Notes: generated from the sequence alone by a model not told the origin. 44,004 nucleotides of DNA from Lachnospiraceae bacterium (GCA_910573755.1 CAJTBO010000037.1:1-44004), one strand, 5' to 3'; positions 7,804 through 16,995 are shown, counted from the stretch's first letter. A program made the numbers and translations.

Positions 7804-8700
7804 ATGGAAAATGGTAGAAGATATGCGGAAGAAACACCGCTTCTGGAGGTGAGAGGCATCTCCAAACAATATAAAGGATTTTTGCTGGATAAGGTTTCCT
7901 TTACTCTGCCGAAGGGTTACATCATGGGGTATGTGGGGCCGAACGGAGCGGGAAAGAGCACTACGCTGGGCATCATCACCCAGACCAGGCGGGCGGCGGA
8001 GGGGGAAGTGCTGCTGGATGGCATGACATATGCGGACGATCCGGTGCTCTATAAAGAAAAGATCGGGTATGTCAGCAGCGTTTCCTATTTTCCGCCCGTG
8101 ATGAAGATAAAGGATGCGGCGATGCTGTTCAGACAGTTTTATCCGACTTTCTCCGGAGAGAAATTTTTCCGTCTGGTCAGAGAGTGGGAACTGCCGGAGA
8201 AGAAAAAGTTTTCCACTTTTTCCACCGGCATGATAGTAAAACTGATGTTTGCGGCGGCACTTGCGCGGGAGACAAGACTGCTGATACTGGATGAAGCTAC
8301 CAACGGGCTGGATATCCTGTTCAGAGAGGAAATCTTAAACCTTCTGCAGCGTTACATTGAGGACGGCGAACACAGCGTACTGTTTGCCACCCATATCATA
8401 GACGATCTGGAGCAGATCGCTGACTATATCGTGATGGTGGAGGGAGGCCGGGTGCTGCTGCAGGATACGAAAGAGGCGCTGACGGAAAACTATATTCTGG
8501 TAAAGGGAGACGAAGCCCTGCTCGCCAAAACGGATGCGGCAAAATATCTGATCGGGACAAGACGTGCGGCTTACGGTTTTTCCGCTCTGGTCCGGACCGA
8601 CAACGCGGCATCCCTGCCCGCCGGGATCGTTATGGAAAAACCAGCCATCAGCCAGATTATGAGCTATCTGCTGAAAGACGGCAGGATGATGGAAAAATAA
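7804..8700 (+). CDS. ABC transporter ATP-binding protein (YtrB-like)
   Basis: The 298-aa ATPase has Walker A GPNGAGKST, Walker B LLILDEATNGLD and a switch His in FATHII. The signature region reads FSTGMIVKLM instead of LSGGQ, as is common in the YtrB/EcsA-like group of ABC-2 exporters. About 90 residues follow the nucleotide-binding core and may bind the permease. TAGGAG lies before ATG 7804. It is encoded between a YtrA-type regulator and a small membrane protein (8858), with structured intergenic elements on both sides. Confidence 0.92.
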   Translation: MENGRRYAEETPLLEVRGISKQYKGFLLDKVSFTLPKGYIMGYVGPNGAGKSTTLGIITQTRRAAEGEVLLDGMTYADDPVLYKEKIGYVSSVSYFPPVMKIKDAAMLFRQFYPTFSGEKFFRLVREWELPEKKKFSTFSTGMIVKLMFAAALARETRLLILDEATNGLDILFREEILNLLQRYIEDGEHSVLFATHIIDDLEQIADYIVMVEGGRVLLQDTKEALTENYILVKGDEALLAKTDAAKYLIGTRRAAYGFSALVRTDNAASLPAGIVMEKPAISQIMSYLLKDGRMMEK

Positions 8701-8701
8701 A

Positions 8702-8833
8702 GCTGTGCGGGAACTGAAACAGTAAAGTCGCAAAGGCGCACGAGAGGAACTTTCATGAGTGTCCTTTCGAATGAAAGTTTCTCTCATCAAGTGTGCGCCG
8801 AAGTGACTTTACCCTTTAGTGCCGTCGCGCAGC
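8702..8833. repeat. Long intergenic hairpin element
   Basis: Almost the whole ATPase-permease gap folds as one imperfect hairpin of about 130 nt. The arms pair as AACTTTCAT/ATGAAAGTT nearest the loop, then AGAG/CTCT, GGCGCAC/GTGTGCGCC, GTAAAGTC/GACTTTAC, and GCTGTGCG/CGCGCAGC at the base. The left arm (GGGAACTGAAACAGTAAA) is clearly similar to the left part of the element at 7666-7790. It ends 10 bases before the AGGAGG of the permease gene. There is no T tract, so it is not a simple terminator. It could be an mRNA stabiliser, a processing site or a small MITE-like repeat. Confidence 0.75.
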
Positions 8834-8857
8834 AACTTAGAATAGGAGGATACAAGT

Positions 8858-9493
8858 ATGAAACAAATCATTGGTTATATAGAGTATGATTACATGAGTA
8901 TAAAATCCGGAATATTGTATATGATCGCAGTTTTCGAGGCGATTACACTGGTATTTGCCACACGTTCCGGTGCCGGAGCGGTAGGATACATGCTTTTTGC
9001 CGCTCTGATCCTGGCAGGTACAACATTCGGTGCCGCAAAGCAGGCGGTGCCTTTCACATCCCTTGTACCGGGAAATATTCTGCAGAAGGTGCTGGGCAGA
9101 TATTTAAGCGGTGTCCTCTGTGTTATCCTGTGTACCCTGCTTGGCATGACCACCGCTGGCGTCGTAAAATTGGCGGGGCATGATAATGGAAAGATGGAAC
9201 TGCCGGTGCTTTCAGGACTGGTGGGAATCACACTGCTGTTTCTGGCTGTGCAGAATGTTATGCTCTATCTGCTGATTCCTTATCTGGGCGTGCAGTTTAC
9301 CAGTCTTGTACGCACGGTACCCGGATTTATCCTGTTTTTCTTTGTCATGAATATAAACAATACGGAAATAATGTCCGCGATTCTGCAGTATGGCGATGTT
9401 CTCGGATTTATTCTGCTGGGGATCGGTGCTGCCAGTATCGCAGCGGCGGTATTTGTGTCGTGCCTGATCATACGGAACAGGGACAACGAATAA
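8858..9493 (+). CDS. ABC-2 type membrane protein, partner of the 7804 ATPase
   Basis: The 211-aa hydrophobic protein has about six predicted membrane segments (for example ILYMIAVFEAITLVFATRSG, VGYMLFAALILAGTTFGAA, LVGITLLFLAVQNVMLYLL, VLGFILLGIGAASIAAAVF). No motif identifies a substrate. Its position after a YtrA-like regulator and a YtrB-like ATPase makes it the probable permease of that exporter. TAGGAGGATACAAGT gives a strong ribosome binding site. No homologue is named with confidence. Confidence 0.8.
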   Translation: MKQIIGYIEYDYMSIKSGILYMIAVFEAITLVFATRSGAGAVGYMLFAALILAGTTFGAAKQAVPFTSLVPGNILQKVLGRYLSGVLCVILCTLLGMTTAGVVKLAGHDNGKMELPVLSGLVGITLLFLAVQNVMLYLLIPYLGVQFTSLVRTVPGFILFFFVMNINNTEIMSAILQYGDVLGFILLGIGAASIAAAVFVSCLIIRNRDNE

Positions 9494-9502
9494 AGAAATG
9501 TA

Positions 9503-9531
9503 TTGCATGCTTCCCGCTTTTGTGATATAGT
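9503..9531 (+). promoter_or_regulatory. Promoter of the second GntR/ABC operon
   Basis: TTGCAT (9503-9508) and TATAGT (9526-9531) are 17 bp apart, shortly after the permease stop. A block of 9-nt tandem repeats starts 12 bp downstream of the -10 box. Confidence 0.65.
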
Positions 9532-9542
9532 ACAAGTGTATT

Positions 9543-9569
9543 AGCACAGTTAGTACAGTTGGTGCAGTT
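9543..9569 (+). repeat. Three 9-nt tandem repeats just after the promoter
   Basis: AGCACAGTT, AGTACAGTT and GGTGCAGTT follow each other without a gap. They lie where the transcript should start, before the YtrA-type regulator gene. They may be a tandem operator or simply a short repeat in the 5' leader. Confidence 0.6.
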
Positions 9570-9655
9570 GACATAGGCAGGAACCTGCAACACACCATCC
9601 GGGGCGTCGACCGTCCATTCTTCCGGGCTGATACGAAGAGGAGAGTCCCGTTTTG

Positions 9656-10012
9656 ATGATTATGCTGGATTACAAAGATACAAGACCGATCTACGAACAG
9701 GTTGTGGAAAAATTTCAGACACTGATCTTAAAGGGCGTACTGGAGCCGGATGCACAGCTTCCATCGGTACGCTCTTTGGCGGTCGAGTTGTCCATTAATC
9801 CGAATACGATCCAGCGGGCCTACGGAGAACTGGAGCGGCAGGGATTTATCTACACAATCAAAGGACGGGGGGGTTTCGTCCGATATAGCGAAGGACTGCT
9901 GGAGATCAGAAAAGAGAGGCTCAGGGAGCAGCTTGCGGAAGTGATGAAGGAAGCCCGGGAGCTTGGTATTTCCATGCAGGAACTGCTTGCGCAGTGCGAA
10001 GAAAAAATGTGA
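9656..10012 (+). CDS. GntR-family regulator, YtrA subfamily
   Basis: The protein of about 118 aa is a GntR winged helix (YKDTRPIYEQVVEKFQ, LPSVRSLAVELSINPNTIQ, YGELERQGFIYTIKGRG) plus a short helical tail. It is the same subfamily as the regulator at 7283 but clearly different in sequence. The start is uncertain. GAGGAG lies at 9638-9643, so TTG 9653, ATG 9656 and ATG 9662 are all possible; I use ATG 9656. It heads the ABC genes at 10078 and 10955 and probably regulates them. Confidence 0.88.
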   Translation: MIMLDYKDTRPIYEQVVEKFQTLILKGVLEPDAQLPSVRSLAVELSINPNTIQRAYGELERQGFIYTIKGRGGFVRYSEGLLEIRKERLREQLAEVMKEARELGISMQELLAQCEEKM

Positions 10013-10077
10013 GTCATTGCGGGAAAGAATACAGATCATATGTGGACAGGAAAAGACGGCAGGAGATTGGATAAAGC

Positions 10078-10986
10078 ATGATCGACATGAAAAACGTGAC
10101 AAAGCGTTTCGGCGGTATTACGGCTGTGGACCATGTCAGCGTAGCGATAAAAGAAGGAAATGTGTTCGGGCTGATCGGGACAAACGGCGCCGGAAAAAGC
10201 ACGGTGCTCAGGCTTGCCACCGGAATTTACAGGCCCGATGAAGGGGAGATCTATATAGACGCGCTGCCGGTTTATGATAACCGGGAGGCGAAGAAGAGGT
10301 TTTTCTTTATACCTGATGAGCCCTATTTTTTTAATAACGCCGATGCGGCTCAGATGGAGTGCTATTATGCCCGCATTTATGAAAATTTCGACAGCGGACG
10401 GTTTTATGATGCGCTGGAAAAATTCGGGCTGGACAGAAAACGGAAGATCCACACCTATTCCAAAGGGATGAAAAAACAGCTTGCGCTGCTGATCGGCATC
10501 TATGCCGGGACGCGCTATCTGCTCTGCGACGAGACATTTGACGGACTGGACCCGGTGATGCGCCAGGGGATCAAAGGACTTTTCGCGAAGACCATGGAAG
10601 AGAGAAATTTTACACCGGTCATCGCTTCCCATAATCTGCGGGAACTGGAGGATATCTGCGACCATGTGGGGCTGCTCCATAAGGGCGGCGTACTGCTCTC
10701 AAAGGAACTGGAGGATATGAAGTGTAATATCCAGAAGGTGCAGTGTGTTCTGAAAGATCCGCAGGAATGGCGTACTGCCCTGCAGGGGGTGGATATTTTA
10801 CAGGAGGAGGAGAGAGGTATGCTGCATACCTTTACCGTGCGGGGAAGCCGCGAGATGGTGGAGGCAAAATTCGGCAGGATCGAGACGGTGTTTTTTGAGA
10901 TGCTGCCTCTTTCTCTGGAGGAGATCTTTATCAGTGAAACGGAGGTGGCGGGGTATGACGTTAAAAAGTTCCTTATGGAAAACTGA
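10078..10986 (+). CDS. ABC transporter ATP-binding protein
   Basis: The 302-aa ATPase has Walker A GTNGAGKST, signature YSKGMKKQLALL, Walker B YLLCDETFDGLD and a switch His in IASHNLRELED. The altered signature is shared with other GntR-linked ABC-2 exporters. It has a C-terminal extension of about 90 residues. AGGAGATT precedes ATG 10078. Its 3' end overlaps the start of the 734-aa membrane protein by 32 bases, so the two are translationally coupled and probably form one transporter. Confidence 0.92.
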   Translation: MIDMKNVTKRFGGITAVDHVSVAIKEGNVFGLIGTNGAGKSTVLRLATGIYRPDEGEIYIDALPVYDNREAKKRFFFIPDEPYFFNNADAAQMECYYARIYENFDSGRFYDALEKFGLDRKRKIHTYSKGMKKQLALLIGIYAGTRYLLCDETFDGLDPVMRQGIKGLFAKTMEERNFTPVIASHNLRELEDICDHVGLLHKGGVLLSKELEDMKCNIQKVQCVLKDPQEWRTALQGVDILQEEERGMLHTFTVRGSREMVEAKFGRIETVFFEMLPLSLEEIFISETEVAGYDVKKFLMEN

Positions 10987-13159
10987 AAAATCCCGGGGAT
11001 GCCGTTCCTCTCCGGCGCTGTTCATACAGATGAAGGAAAACGCAAAAAGGCGGCTGTGGCTGTTTGCGCTGCTTTCTTTTGTACAGATGTTGTGTTATCC
11101 GCTGATGACTGCCCTTACGCTGGGCAGATACGGCAGAGAGGAAGTGTCTCTTGCGGTGTGGCAGGGGGTGTGCCATGATATACTGGGGATAAGGGGAGGG
11201 CCGACGGTCTTTCTGGTAACGACAGGTGCTGTGCTGTGCGCGGCGGAAGGGTTTTCATGGATTTATTCCCGGATGAAAACGGATATGTATCTTGCCCAGC
11301 CGATCACGGCGTGCCGCCGCTTTCTGATGACCTACATAAACGGTATATTGATCTATTTTATACCATATATTGTATCGTTGTGTATTGCGCTTTTGGTGAC
11401 GGCAGGAGCCGGTGCGGCATCCTCGGCGCTTTTTGTCGATGTGCTGTTTACTTTGGTGTCCGCGTTTATTTACTTTCTGGCGGTGTATCATGTGACGCTG
11501 ATCGCTATGATGATCAGCGGCAGAAGGGGCATGGCAGGGTTCTTTGTTCTGATGGGCTTTTTATACGAAGCGATACTCAGGGCAACGCTGGAAAGCTATG
11601 CGTCGGCTTATTTTTCCACTTACGTAAGCAGAGATGCCACGGAACGGTTTATCACGCCTGTTTTCCGTATGATAGAATCTCTTGGAAAAAGCACCTTTTC
11701 CTGGGAAGCGGGAAAAGCGGTGCCGGGGGATATCTTGGAACATCTGGTGCTTCCCATGCTGCCTGATATCATGATCCTGCTGGTTGAGGCAGTACTTTTT
11801 GGCGTGATCGCCTATTATTGTTATAAAAAGCGCCCGGCGGAGGCAATCTCTCAGGCGGTGGCATTTCCGTCAGTAAAAGGTCCGGTAAAAGTGCTGCTGA
11901 TGTTTGTATCGGGGCTTCTCGGATGCGCCTGTTTTTGTGACGTGTCCGGTTATGACGGGTTTTTTGTGGCAGTGCCGGGACTGGTTCTCGGAATCGGATT
12001 CTGTCAGGTGCTGATGGAAATCGTATATGAGGGCGATATGCGGGCCTTTACCGGGCATAAAAGATCCTTTGCGGCAGGGGCGGCTGCGGCTGTGGCGGGC
12101 TACCTGTTTTTCGCGCTGGATATCAGCGGCTATGATACCTGGATCCCGGCGCCGGAGCAGGTGGAAAGCGCAGCCATAGAGATCGGTTTTGGAAACAATT
12201 ATCGTTTTGAACATGTGGATGAGGAGGATGCCATCACATGGAATGAGCAGTACGGGCTGGAGACTATGAAACTGACAGATGTGTCAGGAGTGCTGTCTCT
12301 GGCAAAGGACGGGATGGGGAAGGATGCCCGGGAACAGAATCCCGATACGCGGTTAAACTGCAGCGTAAAGTATAGGCTGAAGAGCGGAAAGGAAAAGTAC
12401 CGTGATTTTTGCATCGATTATGAACAGGAGAAAACGGTGCTGGATATTTTGTTCGCAAATGAAGAATATAAGGAGGGGAGCAATCAGGTGCTTTTGCCCC
12501 GGATGGACCGGATTTTTGAGAAGAGCCGGATCTATTATGACAACGGAATGCAGGAGACGGAGATTGCGGATAAAAACGGGATCGCCCTGATGCGTGCCTA
12601 TCAGGAGGATCTGCGGAAGATGTCCTTTACGGATATAAAGGAAGCGGTTCCCTGCGGTGTTCTGCGGCTCCGCTATAAGACGGAAAGGCTGCAGGAATAT
12701 ACATTGGAATATCCTGTATTTCCCACTTATACAAGGACCATAGAGTATCTGCGGGAAAAAAATATCGAGTTGTATCTGGCGATCAGCCCGAAGGCGGTGG
12801 AGAGCCTGCTCGTCAGTTGTTATCAGGAAAAAGAAGATGCGGAAGTGATAGATCACGGCGGTTTCTTCGGCACTTTCGTCAATACGATGGAGTTGGCGGA
12901 TCTGATGGAAAAGGAGTATGGTAAGAGGGAACAGATCGAGGAACTGCTGGGGTATCTGTATCCGGGATCTCTGGTGAGCTGGTGCTATACAATGAATTCT
13001 TTTGATCATAATATATCGGTCAGGGCGGAGGCATCGGATGATCTGTCGGCGTATTTGTATCACTGGGGTGATACGGATTTTATGGTGCGGAAAGGAAAAC
13101 TGCCGGAATTTGTGAAAAAGGATTTCGGATTGTCCGGTGAAACAGACGGACAGGAGTAG
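10955..13159 (+). CDS. Large ABC permease-like membrane protein with soluble C-terminal half
   Basis: ATG 10955 has GGAGG nine bases upstream and gives 734 aa; an earlier in-frame ATG at 10895 lies deep inside the ATPase gene. The first about 400 residues hold around eight hydrophobic segments of ABC-2 permease style (for example RLWLFALLSFVQMLCYPL and GILIYFIPYIVSLCIALLV). The remaining about 330 residues are soluble and charged. It may belong to the membrane proteins annotated with DUF6449; I could not verify this. Together with the ATPase at 10078 it should form a transporter of unknown substrate, controlled by the YtrA-type protein at 9656. Confidence 0.8.
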   Translation: MTLKSSLWKTEKSRGCRSSPALFIQMKENAKRRLWLFALLSFVQMLCYPLMTALTLGRYGREEVSLAVWQGVCHDILGIRGGPTVFLVTTGAVLCAAEGFSWIYSRMKTDMYLAQPITACRRFLMTYINGILIYFIPYIVSLCIALLVTAGAGAASSALFVDVLFTLVSAFIYFLAVYHVTLIAMMISGRRGMAGFFVLMGFLYEAILRATLESYASAYFSTYVSRDATERFITPVFRMIESLGKSTFSWEAGKAVPGDILEHLVLPMLPDIMILLVEAVLFGVIAYYCYKKRPAEAISQAVAFPSVKGPVKVLLMFVSGLLGCACFCDVSGYDGFFVAVPGLVLGIGFCQVLMEIVYEGDMRAFTGHKRSFAAGAAAAVAGYLFFALDISGYDTWIPAPEQVESAAIEIGFGNNYRFEHVDEEDAITWNEQYGLETMKLTDVSGVLSLAKDGMGKDAREQNPDTRLNCSVKYRLKSGKEKYRDFCIDYEQEKTVLDILFANEEYKEGSNQVLLPRMDRIFEKSRIYYDNGMQETEIADKNGIALMRAYQEDLRKMSFTDIKEAVPCGVLRLRYKTERLQEYTLEYPVFPTYTRTIEYLREKNIELYLAISPKAVESLLVSCYQEKEDAEVIDHGGFFGTFVNTMELADLMEKEYGKREQIEELLGYLYPGSLVSWCYTMNSFDHNISVRAEASDDLSAYLYHWGDTDFMVRKGKLPEFVKKDFGLSGETDGQE

Positions 13160-13177
13160 GGAGAGAAGATAGAAAAT

Positions 13178-13960
13178 ATGGCGAATAAGGAACCTGTGAT
13201 ACAGGTAAAAGGACTATATAAAATATACCGGCTGGGGCAGGAGAGAGTGCGTGCTTTAAACGGCGTTGACTTTGTGATAAACCGGGGGGAGTTCTGCTCC
13301 ATCGTGGGTACCTCCGGTTCCGGAAAGTCCACCTTGCTGAATATGCTGGCGGGTCTGGAAAAACCTACCACAGGCGAGATCATTATCGCCGGGGAGCATA
13401 TGGAAACGAAAAAGGAAAACCAGCTTGTGGCGTTCAGGCGGGAGCATATCGGTTTTATCTTTCAGGCCTATAATCTTTTGCCCACGCTGAACGCTATCGA
13501 GAATGTGGCGCTTCCGCTGACGTTCCAGGGCGTGAATAAAAAGACGCGGACCAAAAGGGCGGTGGAGCTTTTGAAGCTGGTGGGGCTTTCAAGCCATATC
13601 AAACATAAGCCCACCCAGATGTCCGGCGGACAGCAGCAGAGAGTCGGTATGGCGAGGGCGCTGGTGGTGGAGCCGGAGATCATCTTTGCGGATGAGCCCA
13701 CGGGAAATCTGGATTCCGTCACTTCGGAAGAGATGATGCAGCTGATGCGGCGGGTGGTCTATGAACAGAAGCAGACGCTGGTGATGGTCACCCATGACGA
13801 CCATCTTGCCGGTTATGCGGACAGGATCATCCGGATCAGGGACGGCAAGGTGATCTCCATCACGGAAAAAACAGAAGAAGAACGCAGGAAAATGGCGGAA
13901 AGCCTGAGGGCGAAGGCACAGGAGAAAAAGGAAAAAGTAAGAGGGGAGCAGAAAGGATGA
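13178..13960 (+). CDS. ABC ATP-binding protein, LolD/MacB type
   Basis: The 260-aa ATPase has a canonical set of motifs: Walker [10 protein letters not shown], signature MSGGQQQR, Walker [14 protein letters not shown] and switch [13 protein letters not shown]. This is the LolD/MacB/FtsE group, which powers FtsX-like mechanotransmission permeases. The C-terminus is a charged helical tail. AGGGAGAGAAG lies before ATG 13178. The stop overlaps the next gene's start (ATGA), which encodes an exported protein, and the FtsX-type permease follows at 15565. The gap to the preceding operon is 18 bases with no terminator, so all may be one transcript. Confidence 0.95.
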   Translation: MANKEPVIQVKGLYKIYRLGQERVRALNGVDFVINRGEFCSIVGTSGSGKSTLLNMLAGLEKPTTGEIIIAGEHMETKKENQLVAFRREHIGFIFQAYNLLPTLNAIENVALPLTFQGVNKKTRTKRAVELLKLVGLSSHIKHKPTQMSGGQQQRVGMARALVVEPEIIFADEPTGNLDSVTSEEMMQLMRRVVYEQKQTLVMVTHDDHLAGYADRIIRIRDGKVISITEKTEEERRKMAESLRAKAQEKKEKVRGEQKG

Positions 13961-15543
13961 GAACAGATATGAGTAAATGGAAAAGAAGGATCATGGCGTT
14001 TCTGACGGCGTTTCTGATCATGCTGTGCGCTGCCGGGACGGAGGCGCTGCAGGTACAGGCGGATGAGACGGTCAGCGGCGATGATGCGTCGAAGGAGGAG
14101 ACAACCGATACAGAGGAGGACGATGAAGATCCGGGACCGTCCAGCACCAGTGAATTTCTGTCTTTGTCGGATACCTACCAGACGCCCACCGTCACTTACG
14201 GCGAGACAGTGCTGATCGCCCTGCCGGTGGTGAACTACAGTTCCGTACCGCTGAAGGATGTCATCGTGAAACCGAGGATATCCAATCTGGTCTCCGAATG
14301 GCCCTTTGAGCCCAATTCGGCGGGAGCTACCAAAGCGATCAAGAGTTTTCCGGCTTATGACAACAAAAAGAACATGGAGGAGGTGCGTCAGGATCTGGGA
14401 TTTGTTTTCGTGGTGCGCTCCGATGTCAAGAGCGGTTATTATAAACTGGAGTTTGACGCGACCTACACAAGAGACGGGATGGTGGAGAAAGCATTGCTGA
14501 CCACCTATGTAAAAGCGGTGGGAAAACCTGAGAGCGGTACGCTGGACGGCGATGCGGAGGGGGATGACGAACAATCTTCCAAACCCCGTATCATTGTGAC
14601 GGGCTTTGAGACAAATCCGGGACAGGTCTACGCGGGTTCCACCTTTACGATAACGATCCATGTGCAGAATACCTCGAAAACGGCGCCTGTGACCAACGTT
14701 CTGTTTGATATGCAGGCGAAGGAGGAGGGAAAGGACGAGGACAGCAAGTTTGCGGCGTTTCTGCCCACTTCCGGCTCCAGTTCGGTCTATGTGGATGCGA
14801 TAGCGCCGGGTGCGTCGAAGGATCTTGTGATCGAGATGTCTGCAAAGTCCGATCTGGCGCAGAAGCCCTATGTGTTGGATGTGAATATGAAATACGATGC
14901 AAAGGATGCGGTGGATCTGACGGATACCGCCAGTGTTTCCATACCGATCCTGCAGGAACAGCGCTGCGAGACCGGGGATGCGGAGGTGATGCCCTCTGAT
15001 ATCACGGTGGGCGGCCAGACAAACATCATGTTTGACGTGTATAATACGGGAAAGACCACGCTCTATAACGTGTGGGTGAAATTTGAGGGCGACAGCATCA
15101 CCGGCGGCGACAGCTTTCTCGGTACGATAGCATCCGGCGCTACAGGCAGTGTGGACGCCATGGTCACCGGTGCGGCGGCTACTATGGACGACGGCAAGAT
15201 CAAGGCGATGATCTCCTATGAAAATGAGTCAGGGGTCGTGACGACCATAGAGAAAGAACTGGAATTGTTCGTGTCGGAGGAGATGACGGAAGATTTTTCG
15301 GACCCGATGTTCGGTATGGAAGGTGAAATGGGCATGGAAGAGCTCGAAGGCAGCGGCGGCGCCGAAAAATTTATTCTGCCGGTTGTCCTTGTGGTGATCG
15401 TCCTTATTGCGGCGGCGGTTGTTATCCTGCGGATCAGAAAGAAAAAGAAAAAAGAGCAGGAAGAGATGGAAGAGGATTTGAAAGCGCTGAAGGAGACGGA
15501 GAAGGAAGCCGAAAAGGCGGACGACTGGGCAAACAAGTGGTAA
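13957..15543 (+). CDS. Exported, membrane-anchored adhesion-like protein of a MacB-type system
   Basis: The 528-aa protein has an N-terminal signal peptide (basic [10 protein letters not shown], then MAFLTAFLIMLCAAGTEA), a long extracellular part, a single C-terminal membrane helix (FILPVVLVVIVLIAAAVVIL) and a basic-acidic cytoplasmic tail. The extracellular part has Ig-like segments with NEW3/CARDB-style wording such as PVVNYSSVPLKDV, NTSKTAPVTNVLF and YNTGKTTLYNVWVKF, like COG1361 S-layer-related proteins. It lies between the ATPase and the FtsX-type permease and overlaps the ATPase gene by 4 bases. It therefore probably acts as the extracellular adaptor of that machine. Confidence 0.85.
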   Translation: MRTDMSKWKRRIMAFLTAFLIMLCAAGTEALQVQADETVSGDDASKEETTDTEEDDEDPGPSSTSEFLSLSDTYQTPTVTYGETVLIALPVVNYSSVPLKDVIVKPRISNLVSEWPFEPNSAGATKAIKSFPAYDNKKNMEEVRQDLGFVFVVRSDVKSGYYKLEFDATYTRDGMVEKALLTTYVKAVGKPESGTLDGDAEGDDEQSSKPRIIVTGFETNPGQVYAGSTFTITIHVQNTSKTAPVTNVLFDMQAKEEGKDEDSKFAAFLPTSGSSSVYVDAIAPGASKDLVIEMSAKSDLAQKPYVLDVNMKYDAKDAVDLTDTASVSIPILQEQRCETGDAEVMPSDITVGGQTNIMFDVYNTGKTTLYNVWVKFEGDSITGGDSFLGTIASGATGSVDAMVTGAAATMDDGKIKAMISYENESGVVTTIEKELELFVSEEMTEDFSDPMFGMEGEMGMEELEGSGGAEKFILPVVLVVIVLIAAAVVILRIRKKKKKEQEEMEEDLKALKETEKEAEKADDWANKW

Positions 15544-15564
15544 GGAAAGGGCAGGGGTATTAGG

Positions 15565-16920
15565 ATGAGATTTATTGACCTGCTTCGGATGAGCGTGTCA
15601 AACCTGTTCAAGCGGAAGGTGCGGACGGTGCTCACCGTGCTTGGCGTGGTGATCGGTGTGGCTTCCATCGTGGTCATGGTGTCTCTGGGACTGGGACTGA
15701 ACAAGGCGACGATGGAGCAGATATCCGACTATGCCAGCCTGACGGCTATCACGGTGAGCGAGCCCTGGAATCAGGAGGGCGGCGAACAGGATAAAAAACG
15801 TTTGGATGATGAATTTATTAATGATATTATGCAGATGCCCTATGTGGTGGGAGTCGACCCTTATCTGAGCGTGGATATTCTGGCAAGATACGGTACCTAT
15901 GAGGGGTATATCAGGCTGCAGGGAACCACGTTATCAGCACTGGATGATATGAATATCGATGTGGGGGAGGGTACGCTTCCGCAGGAAGACGCGGGGGAAC
16001 TGCAGTTGTTTTTCGGCAATATGGTGCTGGCGGATTTTTACAGCGTGACAGGTAGTGGGGGCGGCTACTGGGAGACGAACGAGCTGCCGGATATCGATCT
16101 GATGAACGACTCTATCCTCTATATTCTGGACAGGGACGCCTACTATAATTCCCAGGGCGGCGGTACGGACGAAAACGGAAAACCCTACAAAAAACCCAAA
16201 AAGCATCTGCTCACTACCGCCGGCGTGGCGGCAGGCGGCATGGATGAGTACCACCCTTATAGCTGGAATACCTACTGCGATATCAACGAACTGATACCGG
16301 TGCTGAAAAAGGAGTTCAAGGGAAGGGCGATCCCGGGGCAGCCCACCACCAGCAAGGGAAAACCCTACAAGGAAATTTTCTATTCCCAGCTGATCGTCAA
16401 TGTGGATGAGATGGAGCATGTGGCGGAGGTGACTCAGATGATCACGGATCTGGGATATGAGGCTTACAATGATGCGGAATGGATCGAGTCCCAGCAGCAG
16501 CAGCTCGGCATGATACAGGCAGTGCTGGGCGGCATCGGCGCGGTATCTTTGTTTGTGGCGGCGATCGGTATCACCAATACGATGATGATGTCCATTTACG
16601 AGCGGACAAAGGAGATCGGTGTGATGAAGGTGCTGGGCTGCGATATGGGGAATATCTGTACCCTGTTTTTGCTGGAAGCCGGATTTATCGGTTTTCTGGG
16701 CGGTATCGTGGGGCTGATACTGAGTTTTACCCTGTCGGGAACGATCAACTATCTGGTCCGGCAGTCCCAGAATATGGGAATGGAAAGTATCTCCTATATC
16801 CCGCTGTGGCTGGTGCTGCTGTCCATGGCGTTTGCGGTGCTGGTAGGCATGGTGGCGGGCTTTTTCCCGGCGAGAAGGGCGATGAAGCTGAGTCCGCTGG
16901 CGGCGATCAGGAATGAGTAA
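15565..16920 (+). CDS. FtsX/MacB-type ABC permease
   Basis: The 451-aa protein has one membrane helix near the N-terminus (VRTVLTVLGVVIGVASIVVM), a large periplasm-facing (here extracellular) MacB_PCD-like domain, and three C-terminal helices in an FtsX domain (VSLFVAAIGITNTMMMSIYER, EIGVMKVLGC, PARRAMKLSPLAAIR). This is the 4-helix topology of mechanotransmission ABC permeases. It is the third gene of the ATPase/exported protein/permease set and is followed by the terminator at 16969. In Gram-positives such systems export peptides or relay signals; the substrate is unknown. Confidence 0.93.
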   Translation: MRFIDLLRMSVSNLFKRKVRTVLTVLGVVIGVASIVVMVSLGLGLNKATMEQISDYASLTAITVSEPWNQEGGEQDKKRLDDEFINDIMQMPYVVGVDPYLSVDILARYGTYEGYIRLQGTTLSALDDMNIDVGEGTLPQEDAGELQLFFGNMVLADFYSVTGSGGGYWETNELPDIDLMNDSILYILDRDAYYNSQGGGTDENGKPYKKPKKHLLTTAGVAAGGMDEYHPYSWNTYCDINELIPVLKKEFKGRAIPGQPTTSKGKPYKEIFYSQLIVNVDEMEHVAEVTQMITDLGYEAYNDAEWIESQQQQLGMIQAVLGGIGAVSLFVAAIGITNTMMMSIYERTKEIGVMKVLGCDMGNICTLFLLEAGFIGFLGGIVGLILSFTLSGTINYLVRQSQNMGMESISYIPLWLVLLSMAFAVLVGMVAGFFPARRAMKLSPLAAIRNE

Positions 16921-16968
16921 AGTCCGGTCCGGATCTGCGCCCGGAAACAAACGGATACAGAGAGTAAG

Positions 16969-16995
16969 AGAATCCTGCTTTGCAGGATTCTTTTT
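16969..16995 (+). terminator. Rho-independent terminator
   Basis: AGAATCCTGC (16969-16978) pairs with GCAGGATTCT (16982-16991) around a 3-base loop, followed by TTTT. It ends the ABC/MacB transcript. Confidence 0.9.
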
